From positions 9,212,001 to 9,276,000 of the forward strand of contig NZ_CP012109.1 in NCBI RefSeq assembly GCF_000280925.3: a stretch of DNA of 64,000 nucleotides. The letters run 5' to 3'. Positions within the stretch are counted from its first letter, which is position 1. Each line of letters opens with the position of its first letter. A program made the translations under genes and the position numbers. Below, piece after piece: positions 38,057-46,629 of this stretch. Source of the DNA: Myxococcus hansupus (GTDB lineage Bacteria > Myxococcota > Myxococcia > Myxococcales > Myxococcaceae). The notes under the pieces are model-generated. The model worked only from the letters and a program-made list of their open reading frames with translations. It searched no databases and was not told the origin of the DNA.

Positions 38057-39882
38057 CGGCCTTGCCCCACGCGCTGCGGCCCTGGGCCGCGACCTTGTCC
38101 CAGCTCCCCTTGGAGCTGGCACTGCACCTGGGGCCCCTGGTGGCCCGGCTGTCCGTGGCGCTCGGAGCCACGCGGGTTCCCACGGAGATGATGGGTGGAG
38201 AGCCGCAAGGGTATGACGGCCTCTCCCGGCGAGGCACCCTCGACCGCTTGCTCGTGAGCGAGTGGCTGTGGGCACTGGAGGACCCCGACGAGCTGGTGCG
38301 CCGCGCCGCCTTCGGTGAGCTGTCCTACCTCCAGCCCTCGTTCCGCCAGCCCCGAAGCGAGAAGCGCATGGTGGCGCTGCTCGACGCCGGGCCGGACCAG
38401 CTCGGGGCGCCCCGCATCGCGCACCTCGCGTTGCTCATCGTGCTGGCCCGCCGGGCCGAAGCCGAAGGCGCCGCGTTCTTGTGGGGCATCCTCCAGGCAG
38501 ACCCCGGCAAGGGGCACTTTCCCGACGTCACCCCCAGCTCGCTGCGCGAGTGGCTGGACGCACGGAGCCTCGAACCGCCCACGGCCGAGCGGCTCGCGGC
38601 ATGGCGTCAGGCGCTCGCGGCCGACACGGATGCGGTGGAGGCCTGGCTCGTGGGCGCACCGCGCCTGTCCCGGCTTCCCGGCGCGGAGACGCTGTCGCGC
38701 GTGGAGATAGCCGAGGTGATGGCGCCCGAGGTGCGCCAGCTCGCGGTGGAGGTGCATCCCATCGCGCGAGGCCCGCGCTCCGTGCTGCTCGACCTGCCGC
38801 CCCCGGCGGACAGCGTCCGCCTGCTCAAAGCGTCGTTCGAGCCGGAGCCGCGCGCGCCCGTCGCCGCGTCGGTGAGGCGGCTCCGGGCGCCTCGCGTGCG
38901 CGCCTTCTCCTTCTCATCGGACGGGCAGCGGTTGATGCTCTTCCATGAGGATGGCGGCGTGGGCGCCATGGCGCTGCCCCAGTCCGCCGGTGCCACCGTG
39001 CCCAACCCGACCCGGATGAAGCCGCTCGACAGGGAGGAGTTCCTGGGCGCGGGCTGGCGTGCCGGCATGGGGATGTTCGTCCTGTGCAGGGGCGCGTATG
39101 GCTATCGCGTTCGAGGCCAACTGCGACGTCTCGGCGTCCGGCGTCAGCCGGCGCACTTCCCTTGGACGATGCGCGACACGGACGTGCATCCACCCAAGCT
39201 CAAGCGAGAACAGTCTCCCGGACGGTTGACGTCCTATTACGACTCACAGGGCCAGTTGTGCCTGCTCTTGTCGGGGCTGGATGAAAACCTCTATCTGTTC
39301 GACCACGTCCGCACCGACCACGCGCTGCGAGTGACCTCCGAGCGCGTGGCCAAGGGCGTCCTCACCGTCGCCACCGTGAAGGACCGGTGCGTCCCCGTGA
39401 TGCGCACCGGGCCGGAAGGCGTGGCGCTCGGGACCGTCGGGATGAAAGAGGTGCGTCAGGTTCCGTTGCCGGACTCAGCGGGCGGGGCCGTCTTCTTCGG
39501 TGCCGCGGAGGGCGGCGTGGGGCACCCGGAGCATGGGTTGCTCGCCGTGAACCAGCGCCCGGGCTTGTGGCACCTGCACCAGCAAGGCACCGCGCGGCCC
39601 GTGCAGCTCGCGTCGGGGCTGCGGGCGGTGGGCGCGGGCGTCTGCCACCCGTCGCGCGCACAGGCCGGGTTGGTGGCGCTCGACTCCGACCAGCGCGCCT
39701 TCTGGTGCGTGGGGCCCCAGAATCAATACAAGCTGACGGTGGCCGAGGCCCGCGTGGTCCACGCGGAGGTCAGTCACGCGGTGCCCGTGCTCGCGTGGCT
39801 CACCGTGGAGGGGGAGCTGGTGCTGTTCCACCTTCGCGAGGAGTCGGTGCTCTACCGCCTCCGCGTCGGAGGTGGGGCGTGA
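38053..39882 (+). CDS. vWA-like plus beta-propeller protein of the MoxR system
   Basis: The 609-residue product starts at a GTG overlapping the previous stop. Residues 1-220 are helical and include ALLDAGPDQLGAPRIAHLALLIVLARRAE (near residue 115), which resembles a divergent vWA MIDAS strand-helix but lacks a clean DxSxS. From about residue 260 the protein turns into beta-propeller-like blades (RVRAFSFSSDGQRLMLFHEDGG, GQLCLLLSGLDENLYLFDHV). It is likely the MoxR client linking ATPase and propeller. The bpX/vWA naming is from pattern memory, not a search. Confidence 0.6.
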   Translation: MTALPHALRPWAATLSQLPLELALHLGPLVARLSVALGATRVPTEMMGGEPQGYDGLSRRGTLDRLLVSEWLWALEDPDELVRRAAFGELSYLQPSFRQPRSEKRMVALLDAGPDQLGAPRIAHLALLIVLARRAEAEGAAFLWGILQADPGKGHFPDVTPSSLREWLDARSLEPPTAERLAAWRQALAADTDAVEAWLVGAPRLSRLPGAETLSRVEIAEVMAPEVRQLAVEVHPIARGPRSVLLDLPPPADSVRLLKASFEPEPRAPVAASVRRLRAPRVRAFSFSSDGQRLMLFHEDGGVGAMALPQSAGATVPNPTRMKPLDREEFLGAGWRAGMGMFVLCRGAYGYRVRGQLRRLGVRRQPAHFPWTMRDTDVHPPKLKREQSPGRLTSYYDSQGQLCLLLSGLDENLYLFDHVRTDHALRVTSERVAKGVLTVATVKDRCVPVMRTGPEGVALGTVGMKEVRQVPLPDSAGGAVFFGAAEGGVGHPEHGLLAVNQRPGLWHLHQQGTARPVQLASGLRAVGAGVCHPSRAQAGLVALDSDQRAFWCVGPQNQYKLTVAEARVVHAEVSHAVPVLAWLTVEGELVLFHLREESVLYRLRVGGGA

Positions 39883-42725
39883 GCGCGGCGCTGAGGCCAC
39901 GGCAGCACGTCCACCGGGGAACGGTGCGCGCCTGGGCGTTCTGGTTCGAGCCAGCGTTGATGGGCGAAGCGGAAGCCCGCCGCCGGATTCTGGCGATGTG
40001 GACCCCCACCGTGTCCGTGCGGGCCGTGGCCGGTGGATATCTTGTGGGCTTGTCCGCCCCGCGTGAGGTGCGGTGCTCCGACGCGCCCGGGTGGGTCCTC
40101 ACGCGGGAGCATGGGGTCCTCACCTCCGCACCGCTGTCCCCGGCCGAGTGGCGGCACGCGAGCCTCCATGAAGGCGCCGGGGTGCTGGTGCTCGGCGGGC
40201 GGGCGCAGGTGTTCTCCGTGGAGGCGCTGCCGCGGGTGAACGTGGCCGCGTGGCTCGACGTGTCGGCGTGGACGTGCGTGGCCGTGAAGACGCTGGCCGC
40301 GCCGCCCCCGCCCGTGGCCGTGCTGGCGCCGGTGCCGGCCCCGTCGCGTGCGCGCTTCGGCGCCAACATTCCCGAGCCCTCCCCCGAGGCCCAGGCGATG
40401 TTCGCGCGCATGGAGGGGCGCGCGCCTCCCCCGAACGTCGCGGCGCATCGCGTGGGATGGTGGGAGCGGCTGCGGGCGCGGTTCGCTCGCGACGGGAGCG
40501 TCCTTCGGGTCGGTCCGGGTGTCGCGCACGGCCCGCCCGGCTGGCTGGCGCGGCTCCGTGCCGCGTTTGCGCTGGGCGGCGCGGGAGGTCCCGCCGACGC
40601 CGGGACACCCGGGCTGCTGGCGCGGTGGCTCGGGAAGCTCCGGAAGCCCGCGAAGGGCACCGTCCCTCGCGCCCTGCCTGCGTCCACGGCCGTTCCGCCC
40701 AAGGGGCCGGGCCCGTGGTCCAGGCTGTCCGGCTGGATGATGCGCAACACCCTGCTGGGCGTCTGGGTCCAGCAGCGCAGGGCGGAGTACATGCGCCGCC
40801 TCCTCGAGATGTTCGAGGAGGGCAATCTGCGCGAGGCGATGCGCCATGCCATCCCGCTGAGCAAGGCGGGGAGTGCGACGGCGCGCGAGGCCTTGGGCTT
40901 GCCCGGTCCGCGGGAGCAGCTCACCCTCCGGTTGGGTCCGAAGGACCCGGCCACGGTGTTCGATGGGGCGCCGGACGTCCTCGCCGCGCTCCAGCAGCGC
41001 TACCGCGAGGCCTTCCGCCGCTTCGAGCGCGAGGGCCGTATCGACGAAGCGGCCTTCGTCCTGACGGAGTTGCTGGGCGCGCACGAGGAGGCGGTGTCCT
41101 TCCTGGAGAAAGCGGGCCGCTTCCAGTTGGCGGCGGAGCTGGCCGAAAGCCGCAAGGTGGCGCCGGGCCTCGTGGTGCGTCAGTGGTTCCTGGCCAAGGA
41201 CGTGGGGCGCGCGGTGGCGGTCGCCCGTCTCAGCGGTGCCTTCTCGGACGCGGTGGCGCGGCTGGAGCGCACGAATTCAGCGGAGGCGCGCGCGCTCCGG
41301 CTGCACTGGGCGGAGACGCTCGCGGCCTCGGGTGACTTCGCGCGGGCCGTCCAGGTGGTGTGGCCGGTGCCCGAGCTCCGGGAGCGGGCGCGGGGCTGGC
41401 TGGAGCGCGGCGTGGCCGTGGGGGGCGCGACGGGCGCGCGGCTGCTGGCGTTCTGGGCCACGGCGTTTCCGGATGGGCTGGCGGCGGTGGGCGCGCGGGT
41501 GCGCGAGCTGCTGGAGGAGGAGGGGCTGGGGCGCGCGACCGAGCGCTTCGTGTTCGGGCTCGCGCTCATGGGCGAGCCGCACTCCGCCCAGCGTGCCGCG
41601 CTGGCGGTGCCCACGCTGCGCGCGCTGCTCCGGGACCGGGCCGCGGGCAGTGCCCGGTTCACCTCGGACCTGGACCTCATCAAGCGCCTGTTGAGTGCCG
41701 CTCCGGATGCCACGCTGAGCACCGACCTTCCGTCCCTCCCCGACTGCGTGCACCCCGCGTGGCGCGATGACCGCTCGCTGCCTCGCATCGAAGCCACCCT
41801 GCGCGCGTCCGAGGCGGGGACCTTCACGCTGCATGACGCGGTGGTGCTGCCCGACGGCCGGCTGCTGTACGCGCTGGGGGAAGCGGGCGCGCGGCTGGTG
41901 CGCGCGGACGGCCGGTTGGTGGCGCGCTTCGACGTGCCGGCCTTCCACCTGGTGCTGTCCCTCCACGGCGACAGGGCGCTGGCGCTCGCGCGGCGAGGCG
42001 ACGTGTGGCGGCTGTCGCGGTTGGACCTGTCCACGCGGCGTGGGGCGTTCTGGTGTGACGCGGCGTTGAACGCCTGGGCGCCGGTGTACGACGGCAGCGT
42101 GTGGTTCGCCTCCGTCGAGAACACGGTGCTGATGGTGGACTCGCTCGCGGCCGACTTCCGGGCGCTCTGGCGGGTGACGGACCTGCCCCTCCGGGTGAGC
42201 GCGATGGCGGTGGACTCCGTCCATCTGAGCTTCCTCGCGGGCTTCCGGGAGCGGTGGACCTATGCGTTGGACCAGGGGCCCACGTTGCGCTCTCGTGTGG
42301 ACCTCCCGTGGGGCGAAGCGGATGCACCCATTCTCATGTCATCCCTGGTCACCGCGGCGGTGACGCCGGATGGCGAGGCCGCCGCGAGGCTGACCGTGGT
42401 GGCGCCGCCCGAGGACATCGCGCGGCGGGCCGTGGTGAGGCCCACCTCCGTCCGCGGGGTCCAGCGGCCCCCCTTCGACAACCCGGCTTGCGAGGACATC
42501 TTCCTCACGGCGTCATGGTGTGTGGAATTGATGCATTCACACGGAGAATGGCAGGCGCAATTGACAGACACACGGGGCGTGTCGCGCGCGGTGCTCACGT
42601 TCCAGGGTGACGTGCGCCCCCAGGTGCGCCTCACGGAGGGCACGCTGTTGGTGTTCGACGGCGCGGGCCGGGGCCTGTGGGTGGACTTGGAGAGCGGCGA
42701 AGTCCGGCACCTGCCCGTGCCGTGA
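39879..42725 (+). CDS. Large helical-repeat/beta-propeller protein of the MoxR system
   Basis: The 948-residue product begins at a GTG overlapping the preceding stop. It has an N-terminal domain (RGTVRAWAFWFEPALMGEAEARRRIL, bpX6-like by memory), a Pro/Ala-rich linker (about 140-270), and an amphipathic helical-repeat region (about 300-600, EEGNLREAMRHAIPLSKAGSATAREAL ... AAFVLTELLGAHEEAVSFLEKAGRFQLAAELAE). A C-terminal beta-propeller-like part (about 640-945) follows. No signal peptide or membrane segment. It is likely the large scaffold of the complex; role unknown. Confidence 0.65.
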   Translation: MSAALRPRQHVHRGTVRAWAFWFEPALMGEAEARRRILAMWTPTVSVRAVAGGYLVGLSAPREVRCSDAPGWVLTREHGVLTSAPLSPAEWRHASLHEGAGVLVLGGRAQVFSVEALPRVNVAAWLDVSAWTCVAVKTLAAPPPPVAVLAPVPAPSRARFGANIPEPSPEAQAMFARMEGRAPPPNVAAHRVGWWERLRARFARDGSVLRVGPGVAHGPPGWLARLRAAFALGGAGGPADAGTPGLLARWLGKLRKPAKGTVPRALPASTAVPPKGPGPWSRLSGWMMRNTLLGVWVQQRRAEYMRRLLEMFEEGNLREAMRHAIPLSKAGSATAREALGLPGPREQLTLRLGPKDPATVFDGAPDVLAALQQRYREAFRRFEREGRIDEAAFVLTELLGAHEEAVSFLEKAGRFQLAAELAESRKVAPGLVVRQWFLAKDVGRAVAVARLSGAFSDAVARLERTNSAEARALRLHWAETLAASGDFARAVQVVWPVPELRERARGWLERGVAVGGATGARLLAFWATAFPDGLAAVGARVRELLEEEGLGRATERFVFGLALMGEPHSAQRAALAVPTLRALLRDRAAGSARFTSDLDLIKRLLSAAPDATLSTDLPSLPDCVHPAWRDDRSLPRIEATLRASEAGTFTLHDAVVLPDGRLLYALGEAGARLVRADGRLVARFDVPAFHLVLSLHGDRALALARRGDVWRLSRLDLSTRRGAFWCDAALNAWAPVYDGSVWFASVENTVLMVDSLAADFRALWRVTDLPLRVSAMAVDSVHLSFLAGFRERWTYALDQGPTLRSRVDLPWGEADAPILMSSLVTAAVTPDGEAAARLTVVAPPEDIARRAVVRPTSVRGVQRPPFDNPACEDIFLTASWCVELMHSHGEWQAQLTDTRGVSRAVLTFQGDVRPQVRLTEGTLLVFDGAGRGLWVDLESGEVRHLPVP

Positions 42726-42729
42726 GCCG

Positions 42730-43419
42730 TCAGGCGCCGTTGAACAGGCCCGGCGCCAGGGAGACTTCGCTGGCGGTGAGCCGGCGCTGCGCGTCATCGA
42801 CCTCCAGCACCACCTGCACGCCCTCCACCGTCACCAGCAGGGACGGCGGCGTGCCGGGGAGCGCCATCAACCATGTGGAGGCCAGGGGCAGCTCCGTGCC
42901 CACCAGCTCCGCGGCGCGCAGCAGATGGAGGCGCACCGCGTGGCCCAGGGCGCTGGGCAGCGTGCGCAAGGGCAGGCACACGTCCTCGGGCAGTTGCAGC
43001 GCGTAGGGTTCGGAGGAGGCCCGCGTGGGCAGCTCGGGCAGGCCGCGAAGCTGGGCGCGCAGCGCGAGGTCCATGGCCTCGGGGGCGTGGGGCTTGCGCA
43101 GGTAGCCCACCACACCGTCCAGGGGCGGCTCCTTGCCATTCAGCGCGCCCGAGAACATCAGCACGCCCAGGTGGCGCAGCCGCGCGTTGGTCCGGAGCTG
43201 TCCGTAGAGCTCCCAGCCGTCCATGCGCGGCAACAGCAGGTCCAGCAGGATGAGGTCGGGGTGGCTCGCCCGGGGCCGCGTGCACAGCCAGTCCAGGGCC
43301 TCCTGTCCGTCCGCCGCGTGGGTGACCTGCACCCCTTCTTCGCGAGCGACCACGTCGAGCCGCTCGCGCCAGGCGAGGTCATCCTCGACGAGAAGCATGT
43401 GCTGGAGCGGCCGGGACAT
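42730..43419 (-). CDS. Response regulator with receiver domain and unknown C-terminus
   Basis: The 229-residue product has an N-terminal receiver (HMLLVEDDLAWRERL; phospho-Asp in LILLDLLLPRMDGW near residue 59; YLRKPHAPE). A roughly 100-residue C-terminal domain (SEPYALQLPEDVCLPLRTLPSALGHAVRLHLL) has no DNA-binding signature I recognise. It ends four bases from the convergent MoxR-system gene, so it is not in that operon. Confidence 0.8.
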   Translation of the reverse strand: MSRPLQHMLLVEDDLAWRERLDVVAREEGVQVTHAADGQEALDWLCTRPRASHPDLILLDLLLPRMDGWELYGQLRTNARLRHLGVLMFSGALNGKEPPLDGVVGYLRKPHAPEAMDLALRAQLRGLPELPTRASSEPYALQLPEDVCLPLRTLPSALGHAVRLHLLRAAELVGTELPLASTWLMALPGTPPSLLVTVEGVQVVLEVDDAQRRLTASEVSLAPGLFNGA

Positions 43420-43792
43420 GGTGGAGACCGAAGTGGCGCTTCCTGATAGCTCCGTCCCGGGCGCCGCGCCAGGATTCCGAGGGCTTCCCGTTGGGTGTCG
43501 GACACCCCAGGGCCACGCGTTTCGCCACGCTGGGGGGACGGCGGCACCGGACGCGGCGGTGAATCCCCGGCAGGGGGGCGGCGGGAAACCCGACACGGGG
43601 ACCTTCGACCGTATGACATTGCGCCAGGAGGTCTGTGGGGCGCAGGACATCCTCCCGCCATTCCCCGCAATGTATGCCATCAACGTTTCGGGCTGTCACA
43701 CGCGCGCCGGCGGCGCTATTATCGGCCGGCTCGGCGCGTTCACCGCGGACCGGTGTCTGCCACTCCACAGCGAAGTGAGGGGTCGTCCCCGC
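43420..43792. other. Intergenic region between divergent regulator and small gene
   Basis: No gene with coding character is seen. The region contains the 15-bp palindrome GGGTGTC-G-GACACCC (43493-43507), 74 bases upstream of the response regulator start, and several C/G-rich runs. It should hold promoters for both flanking genes, but none can be pinned down. Confidence 0.5.
43493..43507. promoter_or_regulatory. Perfect 7+1+7 palindrome, candidate operator
   Basis: GGGTGTC and GACACCC are exact inverted repeats around one G. They lie upstream of the response regulator start on the minus strand. Inference from symmetry and position. Confidence 0.3.
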
Positions 43793-44152
43793 ATGGCGCT
43801 GGAAGCAGACGTAAAACATGCACTCCGGGTACAGCTTGTCGTCACGGTTCCGGCTCGTCAGTCTGAGTCGACCATGGCCCTTCGACTCCAGCTCGCTCCC
43901 CGGGCGCTCCGGACCCTGGCTGACTGTTCGACGCCAGTGCGCCAGAAACTCCAGTGTGAACTCGGAGCGCTCGCCGCGGGGCTCCCGCTCGACGGGCCGC
44001 TCATGCCAGACCAGGACGGGTCGGTGGTGCTCGACTCCGGTTTTCGCGTCCGCTACGAGCTGGACCTCGGCCGCGGCCTGCTGCGGCTGACGCACGTCGC
44101 GGCGCCTTCGTCCCCACTGCCGTGGCCGGACGTGCCGCCCGTGGACCCTTAG
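43793..44152 (+). CDS. Small protein resembling ParE/RelE-type fold
   Basis: The 119-residue product (or 92 residues if the ATG at 43874 is used) contains LQLAPRALRTLADCSTPVRQKLQCELGALA, then VVLDSGFRVRYELDLGRGLLRLTHV. This helix-helix-sheet order, with RYELD and LRLTHV, recalls ParE/RelE toxins. No antitoxin gene is adjacent and key residues are not verified, so a toxin function is not claimed. Its stop (TAG) overlaps the convergent kinase stop (TAA) within TTAG. Confidence 0.5.
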   Translation: MALEADVKHALRVQLVVTVPARQSESTMALRLQLAPRALRTLADCSTPVRQKLQCELGALAAGLPLDGPLMPDQDGSVVLDSGFRVRYELDLGRGLLRLTHVAAPSSPLPWPDVPPVDP

Positions 44153-46449
44153 TCCGCGGGCGGGCTGTCGCTCCGAGGCAGGCGGACGATGGCGCAGGTG
44201 CCGCCGCCGTCACGCGAGGCCAGATGGATGGTGCCGCCGTGCCGGGTGATGATTTCACGGCACAGGTAGAGGCCCACGCCCATGCCCTCCACGCGGCTGA
44301 TGGTGGACAGCGTGCTGCCGCGCAAGGCGCGCGTGAAGAGCTCCTCGCCTCCGCGCGGCCCCAGTCCAACGCCGCGGTCCTTCACCTCCAGCAGCGCCTC
44401 GCCGGGTTGCTTGCGCAGCACCACCTCCACCGGCCCGCCCTCGGGGCTGTAGCGGATGGCGTTGTCCACCAGGTTGTAGACGACCTGCTCCAGGCGCGGC
44501 TCGTCCCAGTAACCCTCCACGGGCTCCAGGTCCAGGGTCAGCCGGTGCTGGGGCGCGGAGGCCGCGCGCCGCTCCGCCACGCGCCGCACCAGCGTGGACA
44601 GCTCCAGGGGGACCTGGGCCAGCGCCAGGCGGCCACTGGCCAGCTCGGACACGTCCAGCAGTTGGTTCACCAGCCGCGCCAGCCGGTCCACCTGGCGGTC
44701 CATGAGGTCCAGGTCCTGCTGGCGCACGGCGCCCGGACGCAGCCGCTGCACGCGCAGCTTGAGCGTGGCCAGCGGCGTCTTCAGCTCGTGGCTGGCGATG
44801 GAGAAGAACGCGGACTTCGCCTCGCTGGCGCGCTCGACGTCCAGCAGGTGCCGCTGGAGCCGCGCGGCCATCTCGTCGAAGGCCAGCCCCAGTTGCTCCA
44901 ACTCGTGGGCGCCCGAGCGGTGCAGCACCCCGAACGCCCGCACGTCGCGCTCGCCCGCGGCCATGCGCCCGGCGGCGTCGGACACCGCCTCCACGGGACG
45001 CGAGAGCATGCGCGTCAGCATGCGGCTGACGGGGATGGACAAGAGCAGCGCCATCGCCAGCGTGGCCAATAACGCGCGGTAGGCACCGACGAAGCTGAAC
45101 TCCAGGTAGCTCATCGGGTGCTCCACCACGATGCGCCAGCCCGGCTGGAGCAGGTCCGAGGTGGCCAGGTGCCGCGTCGCCAGCGTCCGCCGCAGCGTGG
45201 GGGCCAGCGGGTCCGCTTCATAGGTGCGGGTGCCGCGGGGAGGCATCTGTTCCAGCGCCTCGCCCAGGTGCGTGCCACGAATGGACGCGGGCTTCGGGCC
45301 GGGGTCCGCGCCCGTATCGAAGGCCACGTTGCCGTCCGGGTCCACCAGCAGCGCCCGCTGGCCGTCGGACAGCCGCTCCTGCGCCACCGTCCGCATCCGG
45401 GGAAGGTTGATGGCGAGCGACGCGAAGCCCTCGAAGCGCTGCTGGAGCAGCAAGGGGGCCACGGCCACCATGACGGGGCCTGTCACCGTGGCGCGTCCGG
45501 CGAACACGCTGCTCACCAAGGGGGCGCGCGTGCGGCGCACATCCTGGAAGTAGGCGCGGTCGGAGAAGTCCTCGCCCGCCACCGGCTTGGACGCCACGCC
45601 CAGCGGCGGCCAGAGCGCGACCAGCCGGCCCTCGCTGTCGCCGATGCCACAGTTGATGGAGAAGACGGAGTGGTACGCCCAGTCCCGCAGCAGGCCCTCC
45701 AGGGTGGTCTGCGTGGGGCGCTGGCCCTCGCGCTCCCACCAGTCGATGACGACGCTGGCCAGCAACGCCGTCTGGGCCTGGGCGGCGGCCAGCTCCGCGT
45801 CCACGGTTTCGGCCAGCAGGTGCGCGGTGGCCAGTCCCTGGTCATCCAGCCGGCGGCGCTCCGCGGCGTAGCGGGAGCGTCCCTCCAGCGTCCCCACCAT
45901 CAACAGGGGCAGGGTGAGCGCGAGCAGCAGCGTGGAGCTCACCGCCGAGGACAACGAGAAGGTGCACATCCCCTTGGGCAGCAGTGGCCAGAGCCGGGCG
46001 CGCACCGCGGGGGACATCATCACCACCTGGGCGAGCAGCGCCGGCAGCAGGCTGTTCAGGGCCTGCTTGAGCGCGATGGCGAGCGCGCTCATCGCCGACA
46101 CGTCGATGCCCAGCATGTAGCTGACGACGAGGTAGGGGATGCCGCCCAGCCAGTAGAGCCCGTCCGCCTGAAGGGGCCAGTAGCGCCGCGTGAGGGCGCC
46201 CAGCGTCACCCCCTCCGCCACCGCGCTGATGAAGGCCCAGGGGTGGCCCCAGAGCTGGATGGTGACGGAACCCGCGATGCCCGCGGCAAGCCCGGCGCCC
46301 CAGGGCCCCAGCAAGGGGGCCGCGGGGATGATGAGGAAGAAACCCAGGAGGATGTCGATGCCAGGGATGAACTCCACGGGAAACCGGTTGAGCGCATGGC
46401 CCAACAGCCCCACCACCAGCGCCCAGGCAAACCGTGCGCGCCCGCTCAT
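44149..46449 (-). CDS. Membrane sensor histidine kinase (multi-TM, Cache-like, HAMP)
   Basis: The 766-residue product has about six N-terminal hydrophobic segments (residues 8-185; ETVTIQ-like and PYLVVSYMLGIDV resemble MASE1). A periplasmic Cache/PAS-like region (about 215-440, including SVFSINCGIGDSEGRLVALWPP and DRAYFQDVRRT) ends at another membrane helix (GAYRALLATLAMALLLSIPVS). Then come HAMP, HisKA (SIASHELKTPLATLKL) and HATPase_c with intact N box (NLVDNAIRYSPEG) and G1 (KDRGVGLG). It should sense an extracytoplasmic signal. It is divergent from the next kinase. Confidence 0.88.
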   Translation of the reverse strand: MSGRARFAWALVVGLLGHALNRFPVEFIPGIDILLGFFLIIPAAPLLGPWGAGLAAGIAGSVTIQLWGHPWAFISAVAEGVTLGALTRRYWPLQADGLYWLGGIPYLVVSYMLGIDVSAMSALAIALKQALNSLLPALLAQVVMMSPAVRARLWPLLPKGMCTFSLSSAVSSTLLLALTLPLLMVGTLEGRSRYAAERRRLDDQGLATAHLLAETVDAELAAAQAQTALLASVVIDWWEREGQRPTQTTLEGLLRDWAYHSVFSINCGIGDSEGRLVALWPPLGVASKPVAGEDFSDRAYFQDVRRTRAPLVSSVFAGRATVTGPVMVAVAPLLLQQRFEGFASLAINLPRMRTVAQERLSDGQRALLVDPDGNVAFDTGADPGPKPASIRGTHLGEALEQMPPRGTRTYEADPLAPTLRRTLATRHLATSDLLQPGWRIVVEHPMSYLEFSFVGAYRALLATLAMALLLSIPVSRMLTRMLSRPVEAVSDAAGRMAAGERDVRAFGVLHRSGAHELEQLGLAFDEMAARLQRHLLDVERASEAKSAFFSIASHELKTPLATLKLRVQRLRPGAVRQQDLDLMDRQVDRLARLVNQLLDVSELASGRLALAQVPLELSTLVRRVAERRAASAPQHRLTLDLEPVEGYWDEPRLEQVVYNLVDNAIRYSPEGGPVEVVLRKQPGEALLEVKDRGVGLGPRGGEELFTRALRGSTLSTISRVEGMGVGLYLCREIITRHGGTIHLASRDGGGTCAIVRLPRSDSPPAD

Positions 46450-46629
46450 GTCGGGGGGACCCTAACAACGCCACCCGTGGCGGCCTCCAGTGCTCTTTTC
46501 ACCGACTGTCGGCGGCACGCCGTCCGGACGTGCAGGAGGGCCTGGGGGCTTCCGGACATTTCCGCTGCCGGGCACTCGCCGTGCTTTCGGGTTGTCGCTC
46601 CCCGTGGGGCGCCCTACATCCGGGGCAAC

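Noticed and set aside
43793-44152. Calling a toxin-antitoxin module
   Set aside because: No antitoxin-like gene lies on either side and catalytic residues cannot be confirmed.
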